From NCBI GenBank assembly GCA_017880905.1, contig JADGRO010000013.1, positions 24,394 through 88,393 on the forward strand: DNA of 64,000 bases, in the 5' to 3' direction. Numbering within the stretch: the stretch's first letter is position 1; every line of letters begins with the position of its first letter. The translations under genes and the position numbers were made by a program. Origin of the DNA: Methylotenera sp. Lineage in GTDB: Bacteria; Pseudomonadota; Gammaproteobacteria; Burkholderiales; Methylophilaceae. The notes beneath the pieces were generated by a model, which was given only the letters and a program-made list of their open reading frames with translations, was not told the DNA's origin and ran no database searches. This document shows positions 19,276-26,894 of the stretch, in pieces.

Positions 19276-20646
19276 ATGGCAAAAGCTAAAACCATCTACA
19301 TCTGCACCGAGTGTGGCGCCAGCGAGCCTAAGTGGCAAGGTCAATGCCCCATGTGTATGAGCTGGAACACGCTGGTGGAAAGCATTGAAGAAGCCACTAC
19401 AACCAACCGCTACGCCAATAAATTTGATGGTTTAACACAAAGTAGCGTGCTACAAAAACTAAGCAGCATAAAAGCGACGGATATTGCGCGCCACCCTACA
19501 GGCATTAGCGAGTTCGACCGCGTGCTGGGCGGCGGTTTGGTAGAAGGTGGCGTGGTGCTGATTGGTGGCGACCCGGGCATTGGTAAATCGACTTTGTTGC
19601 TGCAAGTTTTGTGTCACCTTGGCAAAGATAGTCAGGCTATTTACGTGAGTGGTGAGGAATCACCGCAACAAATCGCCATGCGTGCCAAGCGTTTGGGGCT
19701 GGATGCCAGTGAAATCGAGCTTCTAGCCGAAATTAACCTTGAGAAAATTCTCGCCACGCTGCAAACGCACAAACCCAATATCGCGGTCATCGATTCTATT
19801 CAAACTGTGTATTCCGAGGCGCTGCAATCAGCCCCAGGCTCGGTGGCGCAGGTGCGCGAATGCTCAGCGCAGCTCACGCGCTTGGCCAAGCAATTGGGCA
19901 TTACGGTGATATTGGTCGGGCATGTCACTAAAGAAGGTTCGCTAGCAGGGCCGCGGGTGCTAGAGCATATTGTGGATACGGTGTTGTATTTCGAGGGTGA
20001 CCAAAATTCCAGTTTCCGCTTAATCCGCGCGTTCAAAAACCGCTTTGGCGCGGTGAATGAACTGGGTGTATTTGCAATGACCGAAAAGGGCCTGCGCGAA
20101 GTGGCAAATCCCTCTGCTTTATTTCTCTCATACCATGAAAACCAAGTGGCGGGCAGCTGCATTACGGTGACCATGGAAGGCACGCGGCCATTATTGATTG
20201 AAATTCAGGCTTTAGTGGATGAAAACCATGCTCCCAACCCAAAACGCTTGGCTTCAGGCCTTGAACAGAACCGCTTAGCCATGCTGTTGGCGGTGTTAAA
20301 TCGTCATGCAGGTATTCCGTGTTTTGACCAAGATGTGTTCATCAACGCAGTCGGCGGCGTAAGAATTAGCGAGCCGGCAGTCGATTTGGCGGTAATTTTG
20401 TCTATCGTTTCTTCCTTAAAAAACAAACCATTAGCGCCTAAACTTATTGTATTTGGTGAGGTTGGTTTAGCCGGAGAAGTGCGCCCTGTGCAAGGCGGCC
20501 AAATGCGCCTAAAAGAAGCTGCAAAATTGGGCTTTACCAAAGCCATTGTGCCAAAAGCCAATGCGCCGAAAGCGAAAATTGTTGGATTGGAAGTGATTGC
20601 GGTGGAGCGCTTAGAACAAGCCTTAAATCAGCTGAGAAATGGTTGA
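19276..20646 (+). CDS. radA: DNA repair protein RadA
   Basis: CTECGASEPKWQGQCPMCMSWNTLVE zinc finger, GGDPGIGKSTLLLQ, KNRFGAVNELGVF. Confidence 0.96.
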   Translation: MAKAKTIYICTECGASEPKWQGQCPMCMSWNTLVESIEEATTTNRYANKFDGLTQSSVLQKLSSIKATDIARHPTGISEFDRVLGGGLVEGGVVLIGGDPGIGKSTLLLQVLCHLGKDSQAIYVSGEESPQQIAMRAKRLGLDASEIELLAEINLEKILATLQTHKPNIAVIDSIQTVYSEALQSAPGSVAQVRECSAQLTRLAKQLGITVILVGHVTKEGSLAGPRVLEHIVDTVLYFEGDQNSSFRLIRAFKNRFGAVNELGVFAMTEKGLREVANPSALFLSYHENQVAGSCITVTMEGTRPLLIEIQALVDENHAPNPKRLASGLEQNRLAMLLAVLNRHAGIPCFDQDVFINAVGGVRISEPAVDLAVILSIVSSLKNKPLAPKLIVFGEVGLAGEVRPVQGGQMRLKEAAKLGFTKAIVPKANAPKAKIVGLEVIAVERLEQALNQLRNG

Positions 20647-20695
20647 CGCTGAGCATGACGTCAATTAGGATGCCTGTTAACGCTAGGGAGGTGCT

Positions 20696-20875
20696 ATGAC
20701 GGACGATCCAGATGAACTTAGATACGAACAGGCTATCCATCGAAATGACCCAGCGGTTTCCATGGCAGCTATTGAAGAAATAGAGGTTCATCTCCGGTAT
20801 GGTATTCCAAGCATCAAATTTTTGGGATGGGTTATCATCGTTTTACTCGCTCTTATACTTTGGCGCATTTGGTAA
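20696..20875 (+). CDS. Small hypothetical single-TM protein (59 aa)
   Basis: Not in the ORF track. MTDDPDELRYEQAIHRNDPAVSMAAIEEIEVHLRYGIPSIKFLGWVIIVLLALILWRIW*; preceded by AGGGAGG. Confidence 0.5.
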   Translation: MTDDPDELRYEQAIHRNDPAVSMAAIEEIEVHLRYGIPSIKFLGWVIIVLLALILWRIW

Positions 20876-21004
20876 CTGTTGTTATGAGAATGTAAGAAGC
20901 GAGTGTAGGGCAATAACTGAACGATATTGCGTCGTATGACAATCTTTCTTTCGGCGCATTATTCTAGCCGATACGCCCTACAAATCTCCGTAACAATGGC
21001 AAAA

Positions 21005-21403
21005 TTAAACAAAAATAGTAGGGCCACCGGTATTCATAATGACTACACCCTGGCTGGGTAAAAAGTATTCAATAAACAAACTAAACAAGGCAATAAAAAT
21101 ACCGACAAAAAATGCTGTCCAGAATCCGGAGAGCTTGAAACCTTTGACCAGTTTGGCGACCAGCATAATCATCAACGCATTGAGTACCAAAGCAAACAAT
21201 CCCAAAGTCACCAGCGTTAGCGGGAGCGTGAGAATAAGCAGAATAGGGCGCAGCACTGCGTTGACAAAGCCCAATACCAGTGCCGAAATAAGCAAAGATG
21301 ACTTGTTGGAAAACTTGATGCCGTTAAACAGATAGCTGGCCACCCATAGTGAGAGGCTCATGATAGCCCAGTGGATGAGAAAATCGGATAAATGTGCGCC
21401 CAT
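21005..21403 (-). CDS. Phage holin family / multi-TM membrane protein
   Basis: Four hydrophobic helices; ALVLGFVNAVLRPILLILTLPLTLVTLGLFALVLNALMIMLVAKLV is typical of the family. Confidence 0.75.
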   Translation of the reverse strand: MGAHLSDFLIHWAIMSLSLWVASYLFNGIKFSNKSSLLISALVLGFVNAVLRPILLILTLPLTLVTLGLFALVLNALMIMLVAKLVKGFKLSGFWTAFFVGIFIALFSLFIEYFLPSQGVVIMNTGGPTIFV

Positions 21404-21422
21404 ACAAATGCTTTCGGTAAAG

Positions 21423-22736
21423 TTAAGGGTTAATAATGTAGTTTGAAGCGTTGATGCCGCTGCGTACTGCGCCTTCTATGGTGGCGGGGTAATCGGCATA
21501 GGTGTAATCACCTGCAATGAACAAATTAGAGTATAGCGTACTATTGGCGGGTCTTGGCAAGTTCACTTTACAGGTAAATGTCGCGCGCTTTTCTGCAATC
21601 ACTTTATGCCACAATGGCTTGGTAAGATGCGGGAATGCGGTTTGCAGCTCTTTCACAACTTTTAATGCCAGTTCATCCTGCGTGAGCTTTTGGTGTTTGC
21701 CTTCTGCGCTAATAATCACCGCCATTAAGCCATGCTGCTTACATAAAATGCCTCTATCGAACACCCATTGGCTTAAACCACCAGTCAAGCCCAGCATTGG
21801 CGCAGGCAAGATTGCGCGATGTTGATACTGCAAATAAATGGTGTAGATGGGCTGATATTCATAGCTTTCGGTTTGTTCTGCAACAAAACTTAACTTAGGT
21901 AAATTGCCAATGACATTGCGTAGCTGCACCAGTGACACCGCAATAATCACGTGGCTAGCTTCAAACACTTCTTCTTTAGTGGCAACAATGTAACCGTTGG
22001 CATTGGGTGTGATGCTTTTAACGCATTTGTTATGCAGTGTCGTGGCCTGATGCGCCTTGAGATAGCGCATAATCGGCTGCGAAAATAGTTGCGACAAATC
22101 GTGCTTTGGCAGTAAAAAATCCGTACTATGTTTGTTTTTAAACGTATCGCGCAACACATTTAGAAACACTTTGCTGCTGGCAATGCTAATTGGCGTATTG
22201 AGCGCAGCCAAGCACAGTGGCTCCCACAGCAGCGAAACAACATTGTTTGATTGCTGGTTGTTTTGCAAAAAACCTGCCAGCGGTTCATCGTTTACAAGCT
22301 GATAATTGGTTTTTTTGAGCCGAAGCATGAATTGAATCACCGCCGCACGCTCACGCCAACTCAAGCCAGAACAAAGTAGAAAGCCTACCAGTTGGTTTAA
22401 TGGCGCAGGTAAATAAGCTGGCGCAACAAATTTAAAGGCAGTTTGACTGCCTGCGCGTACATCCAGCGTCAACGGCACGCGCATCAACGCATCTTGCTCT
22501 TGCACACCAATTTTTGCCAGTAATTTCAGCGTTTCAGTGTTGGCCCCAAGCATAATGTGCTGGCCGTTATCAAGCTGATGCACTCGGCTGCTAGCTTCGA
22601 TGGCCACGCTGCGTGCACGACCACCTAATTGCGAGGCTGCGTCTAGCAACGTGACTTTAATGCCTTGCTCAGCCAGTGTAGTCGCTGCTGCTAGGCCTGC
22701 CATGCCGCCGCCAATTACGACCACGTGTTTAGGCAT
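21423..22736 (-). CDS. hpnE: Hydroxysqualene dehydroxylase
   Basis: VVIGGGMAGLAAATTLAEQGIKVTLLDAASQLGGRARS FAD motif; directly follows hpnC and hpnD. Confidence 0.9.
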   Translation of the reverse strand: MPKHVVVIGGGMAGLAAATTLAEQGIKVTLLDAASQLGGRARSVAIEASSRVHQLDNGQHIMLGANTETLKLLAKIGVQEQDALMRVPLTLDVRAGSQTAFKFVAPAYLPAPLNQLVGFLLCSGLSWRERAAVIQFMLRLKKTNYQLVNDEPLAGFLQNNQQSNNVVSLLWEPLCLAALNTPISIASSKVFLNVLRDTFKNKHSTDFLLPKHDLSQLFSQPIMRYLKAHQATTLHNKCVKSITPNANGYIVATKEEVFEASHVIIAVSLVQLRNVIGNLPKLSFVAEQTESYEYQPIYTIYLQYQHRAILPAPMLGLTGGLSQWVFDRGILCKQHGLMAVIISAEGKHQKLTQDELALKVVKELQTAFPHLTKPLWHKVIAEKRATFTCKVNLPRPANSTLYSNLFIAGDYTYADYPATIEGAVRSGINASNYIINP

Positions 22737-23568
22737 ATTTAAAGTAAGTTTGCATGGCGAGTACGAATTTGCGCAAAGGCGGTATTGAGGTTTTACTGTT
22801 TAAGACTTTTTCGGCGCTGTCACGCTTAATTTCGCGTAACAAAGTGCGGTAAATCGCCGCCATCATCAACCCGGTACGTTGTTGTTTGGCATCTTCCGCA
22901 GGCAACTCACGCAAGGCTTTATCGTAATAACTTTCTGCGCGTTCGATTTGGTAATCAATCAACTCTTTTACTTCTGCAGATTCGCGACTTTGTAAAATAT
23001 CATCCTCGGTTACTTTTGCTTTTTTTAATTCGTCCAAAGGCAAGTAGATTCTCCCACGGCGGGCATCTTCACCTACATCGCGAATAATGTTAGTAAGCTG
23101 AAATGCCATGCCTAAATCGTGTGCATATTTAAGTGTTTTGCGGTTTTTAAAGCCGAAAATACTGGCGGAAAGTAGCCCAACCACGCTGGCGACGCGGTAG
23201 CAATACAGTTGTAGTTGTTTAAAATCCTCATAGCGATTGAATTTTAAATCCATTTCCATGCCGTCGATAATCTCTAAAAAATGTTCTTGGACGAGATTAA
23301 ACTGTGCAACAAAAGGCTGTAAAGCCTTAGTGACAGGGTGTTGCGGCGTGTTAATGTATAAATTGGCAACTTCACTTTTCCACCAATTAAGTTTGGTTTG
23401 CGCGACACTATAATCGGCACATTCATCCACCACGTCATCCACTTCGCGGCAAAACGCATAAAGCGCGGTCATGGCATCACGTTGAGTTTTTGGTAGAAAA
23501 ATGAAGCTGATGGTAAAACTGGAGCCACTTTGCGCGGCTTTTTGTTTGCAGTATTCTAATGGCGTCAT
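22729..23568 (-). CDS. hpnD: Presqualene diphosphate synthase
   Basis: Squalene/phytoene synthase fold: ALYAFCREVDDVVDE, QLTNIIRDVGEDARRGRIYLPLDEL. Confidence 0.92.
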   Translation of the reverse strand: MTPLEYCKQKAAQSGSSFTISFIFLPKTQRDAMTALYAFCREVDDVVDECADYSVAQTKLNWWKSEVANLYINTPQHPVTKALQPFVAQFNLVQEHFLEIIDGMEMDLKFNRYEDFKQLQLYCYRVASVVGLLSASIFGFKNRKTLKYAHDLGMAFQLTNIIRDVGEDARRGRIYLPLDELKKAKVTEDDILQSRESAEVKELIDYQIERAESYYDKALRELPAEDAKQQRTGLMMAAIYRTLLREIKRDSAEKVLNSKTSIPPLRKFVLAMQTYFKYA

Positions 23569-23608
23569 TTAATACAGTAGAGTTATTTTAAGTATTATTG
23601 CAAATGGA

Positions 23609-24508
23609 TTATCTTAATAAGGCTTTAAGCAATATCAACGGCCAATCCCAAGTCTGTAGGGTAGGGCGGTGCTTGAATATATCGCCACGCACGTTTTTTA
23701 ATTTATACAGCACACGTTCGCCACCGCCAATAATCATGCGCATTTCAAGACCAATGCGACCAGGCAGAATATGCTCCAGCGGCTTACCCTCATGCAGCAT
23801 AGCCTCAGCGCGATCTATGTTAAACAGCATGAATTCTTCCCAGTGCCTGTTGAGGTGCTGGCTGGCGATTTGCGCCTCAGTCACGCTAAATTGCTGCATT
23901 TCATCCTGGCACAAATAAATGCGGCTTTTGTGAAACTCATTTTCGAAATCAATCGCCACATCCTGATAAAAATTGATAAGTTGCAAGGCTGTACAAATTT
24001 TATTGGAGTAAATTAAATTCTCATGTGTCGCTTTTCCAAACAGGTGCAACAACAAGGCACCTATTGGGTTTGCAGAGCGACGACAGTAATCTAACAGTTC
24101 ATAAAAATTAGCATAGCGTGTTTTTGTGACATCCTGACCAAACGCATCCAGCAAATCATAAAATGGCGTAAGTGGCAGCTCATACTTGCGTATGGTATTG
24201 CCAAGCTCAGTAAAAAAAGGCGATTTGGTTTTGGTGTTGCTTGCAATATGATCCAGCTCAATTTTAAAACCATGCAGCTTGGCCAAGCGCCAAGTGGGTT
24301 TATGGTGTCCATCATCTGCAAAATCATCGCCCTGCCGCGCAAATGTATAAATTAAGGCGATGGGGTCGCGCAAATGCTTGGGTAACACAAAAGACGCGAC
24401 AGGAAAATTTTCGTAATGCTGTTGCGAGAACTCGAGACTATCCTCTAAGCTTTTTATCGCTTCTTTATCTATTTTAGTTATATTAAAAATGTCGGAATCG
24501 GTAACCAT
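23609..24508 (-). CDS. hpnC: Squalene synthase HpnC
   Basis: SQQHYENFPVASFVLPKHLRDPIALIYTFARQGDDFADD, LQLINFYQDVAIDFEN. Confidence 0.92.
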   Translation of the reverse strand: MVTDSDIFNITKIDKEAIKSLEDSLEFSQQHYENFPVASFVLPKHLRDPIALIYTFARQGDDFADDGHHKPTWRLAKLHGFKIELDHIASNTKTKSPFFTELGNTIRKYELPLTPFYDLLDAFGQDVTKTRYANFYELLDYCRRSANPIGALLLHLFGKATHENLIYSNKICTALQLINFYQDVAIDFENEFHKSRIYLCQDEMQQFSVTEAQIASQHLNRHWEEFMLFNIDRAEAMLHEGKPLEHILPGRIGLEMRMIIGGGERVLYKLKNVRGDIFKHRPTLQTWDWPLILLKALLR

Positions 24509-24626
24509 AGGCTAAAGTATGCCATAAAAAGCTTAAAGCCTACAGCGCTTGAGCTTAGCTTAAGCTACAATAATCATAAAATATAAAGGTAAAAATTATG
24601 TTGGGCATCATAATGTTAGGTAATCT

Positions 24627-25385
24627 ATGTTAGGTATCATCGGTGGTACGGGTTTAACGCAGCTTGAAAACCTAAAAATTACCAGGCGACAAATTGCGCG
24701 TACACCATACGGCGAGGCTTCGCAGCCATTAGTGTTTGGTGAATTAGCAGGGAAAGATGTAGTGTTTTTAGCGCGTCACGGCGGCGGACATACTATTCCG
24801 CCGCACGCGGTGAATTATCGCGCCAATATTTGGGCTTTGCATGCGGCAGGCGTTAAAAATTTGTTGGCGATAGCGACTACTGGCGCTATTGCGAACGATA
24901 TAAATCCTGGCGATGTTGTGTTGCCGCATCAAATCATCGATTACACATATGGCCGCAAAAACACCTACCACGACGGTATTGATCTGCCTGTAAAACATAT
25001 TGATTTTACCGAACCTTATTCGGCTAACCTGCGCCAGTTGTGCAAACAGGCTGCTAGCAATATTCAACAAGCGCTGCATGATGGCGGCGTATATGCCAGT
25101 GTGCAAGGCCCAAGGTTGGAAACAGCGGCGGAGATTAATCGTTATGAACATGATGGTGCAACTTTAGTGGGCATGACAGGCATGCCAGAAGCCGTGCTAG
25201 CGCGTGAATTGAACTTACACTATGCTGCGCTATGTCCGGTCGCTAATCACGCGGCAGGGCGCGGCACAAGCGCTCACGGCATTCAATATGAAGAATTAAG
25301 CACAAAATTGGAACTGACATTGCAAAAAGTACGCATACTGATTGAAGAAGTTGTACGCATATATCAAGTCGGTAAAAGTTATTAA
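24627..25385 (+). CDS. mtnP: S-methyl-5'-thioinosine phosphorylase (MTAP/PNP family)
   Basis: MLGIIGGTGLTQLENL, FLARHGGGHTIPPHAVNYRANIWALHAAGV, VGMTGMPEAVLARELNLHYAALCPVANHAAG. Confidence 0.88.
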   Translation: MLGIIGGTGLTQLENLKITRRQIARTPYGEASQPLVFGELAGKDVVFLARHGGGHTIPPHAVNYRANIWALHAAGVKNLLAIATTGAIANDINPGDVVLPHQIIDYTYGRKNTYHDGIDLPVKHIDFTEPYSANLRQLCKQAASNIQQALHDGGVYASVQGPRLETAAEINRYEHDGATLVGMTGMPEAVLARELNLHYAALCPVANHAAGRGTSAHGIQYEELSTKLELTLQKVRILIEEVVRIYQVGKSY

Positions 25386-25397
25386 AGAAGGTAGAGT

Positions 25398-25931
25398 ATG
25401 GCTGTGAGGCAAGTTTTACGCTTGGGTGAGCCGCTTTTGTTAGAAAAGGCACTAACAATCACGCAATTTGATACGCCCGAATTGCACGCGCTAATTGAAG
25501 ACCTGCAAGATACCATGCAGGCCATGAATGGCGCGGGCATTGCCGCCCCGCAAATTGGCGTGAGTTTGCAAGTGGCGATTTTTGGTGTCGATAAAAATCC
25601 ACGTTACCCCGATGCCGAGCAAGTGCCTTATACGGTGCTGATTAACCCTACTTTAAGGCCAATTGGCGATGAAATAGAAGATGGTTGGGAAGGCTGTTTA
25701 TCCGTGCCTGGCATGCGCGGTGTGGTGCCGCGATATGCGCGCTTGCATTACACGGGGTTTGATCAATACGGCAACGCAATAGATAGGCTGGTAAGCGGCT
25801 TCCATGCTAGAGTTGTGCAACATGAATGCGACCATTTAAACGGTATTTTGTACCCGATGCGTATTGCCGACTTAAGCCAATTTGGCTTTACTGATGTGCT
25901 TTTTCCAGACCAAGATATTCAAGACGATTAA
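25398..25931 (+). CDS. def: Peptide deformylase
   Basis: GAGIAAPQIGVSLQVA, WEGCLSVPGMRG, RVVQHECDHLNGILY. Confidence 0.95.
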   Translation: MAVRQVLRLGEPLLLEKALTITQFDTPELHALIEDLQDTMQAMNGAGIAAPQIGVSLQVAIFGVDKNPRYPDAEQVPYTVLINPTLRPIGDEIEDGWEGCLSVPGMRGVVPRYARLHYTGFDQYGNAIDRLVSGFHARVVQHECDHLNGILYPMRIADLSQFGFTDVLFPDQDIQDD

Positions 25932-25970
25932 TTATTTGCTATAATGCGCGCTCGCTTTTAATCAAGCGCA

Positions 25971-26030
25971 GGAATAGTGGCAGAGCGCGTTTGAAAAAAT
26001 GGCATGCTATGGTCTTGCAAGACTGTAATG
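25971..26030 (+). pseudogene. Degenerate tRNA-Ser-like fragment
   Basis: GGAATAGTGGCAGAGCG differs at one of 17 bases from the 5' end of the intact tRNA-Ser at 26069; a degenerate anticodon-arm-like GGTCTTGCAAGACTG follows, with no variable or T arm. Confidence 0.55.
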
Positions 26031-26068
26031 ATTAAATTCAAAACAGTTGAATGTATAAAGCAATATTT

Positions 26069-26158
26069 GGAAGAGTGGCAGAGCGGTTTAATGCTACAGT
26101 CTTGAAAACTGTCGTGGGTGCGAGCCCACCGTGAGTTCGAATCTCACCTCTTCCGCCA
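26069..26158 (+). tRNA. tRNA-Ser (TGA)
   Basis: GGAAGAGTGGCAGAGCGGTTTAATGCTACAGTCTTGAAAACTGTCGTGGGTGCGAGCCCACCGTGAGTTCGAATCTCACCTCTTCCGCCA; long variable arm, encoded CCA. Confidence 0.96.
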
Positions 26159-26178
26159 GTTTTGTATAGTAAGTCTTA

Positions 26179-26213
26179 AATGCCGCTTAAACACAAGCGG
26201 CGTTTGTTTTTTT
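26179..26213 (+). terminator. Terminator after tRNA-Ser
   Basis: CCGCTT-AAACAC-AAGCGG-CGTTTGTTTTTTT. Confidence 0.8.
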
Positions 26214-26239
26214 ATTACTCTTAATTTTAAGGATTTTTC

Positions 26240-26515
26240 ATGACTCAAATCGTTATAGACCATCATCCATCAGAAGAGAAGCTAAAGTCGCTAGACGTTA
26301 CCAGTTGGTCGATTTGGGATTGTGCGCCCTCTAAATTCCCGTTGGATTTCGACATGACAGAAAGTGCTTATGTGCTAGAAGGTGAATTTCATGTGACACC
26401 ACAAGGTGGCGAAAAGGTAGTGATCAAAGCGGGTGATTTTGTTGTGTTTCCTAAAGGTTTAAAATCTCAGTGGGAAGTCGTAAAACAATTGAAAAAACAC
26501 TACAAGCACTCATAA
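26240..26515 (+). CDS. Cupin domain protein (DUF861-like)
   Basis: SWSIWDCAPSKFPLDFDMTESAYVLEGEFHVTPQGGEKVVIKAGDFVVFPKGLKSQWEV. Confidence 0.88.
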   Translation: MTQIVIDHHPSEEKLKSLDVTSWSIWDCAPSKFPLDFDMTESAYVLEGEFHVTPQGGEKVVIKAGDFVVFPKGLKSQWEVVKQLKKHYKHS

Positions 26516-26602
26516 TTGCTTTTTTATGCATTAAGAATACAATAAGTCCCGAATATTCAAGTATTAAGCATTTGAGGCTTTTTTATTGATAAGGAGCACA
26601 TC

Positions 26603-26875
26603 ATGAATATTACCGTTGAAAAACCTGACCCCGCCAAACTTGTCGCACTAGGTGTTAAAAGCTGGCCAACTTGGTCAAAAGAAGTTTCTACTTTTCCTTG
26701 GAGCTATAACTCGCAAGAAATCGCTTATATTTTAGAGGGCGAAGTGACTGTAACGCCCAAAAATGGTGGCAATCCAGTGAGTTTTGGTGTGGGCGATTTA
26801 GTCACTTTTCCTGCTGGTTTGTCTTGCACTTGGGATGTTAAAAAAGCACTCAGGAAGCACTATCAGTTTAGCTAA
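26603..26875 (+). CDS. Cupin domain protein (DUF861-like), tandem paralog
   Basis: SWPTWSKEVSTFPWSYNSQEIAYILEGEVTVTPKNGGNPVSFGVGDLVTFPAGLSCTWDV; aligns along its length with the preceding gene. Confidence 0.88.
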   Translation: MNITVEKPDPAKLVALGVKSWPTWSKEVSTFPWSYNSQEIAYILEGEVTVTPKNGGNPVSFGVGDLVTFPAGLSCTWDVKKALRKHYQFS

Positions 26876-26894
26876 GCCTAATTATTTTTGGCCG

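Noticed and set aside
21005-21403. Holin-family gene as evidence of a prophage
   Set aside because: No other phage genes are nearby; this four-TM family is common in chromosomes outside prophages.
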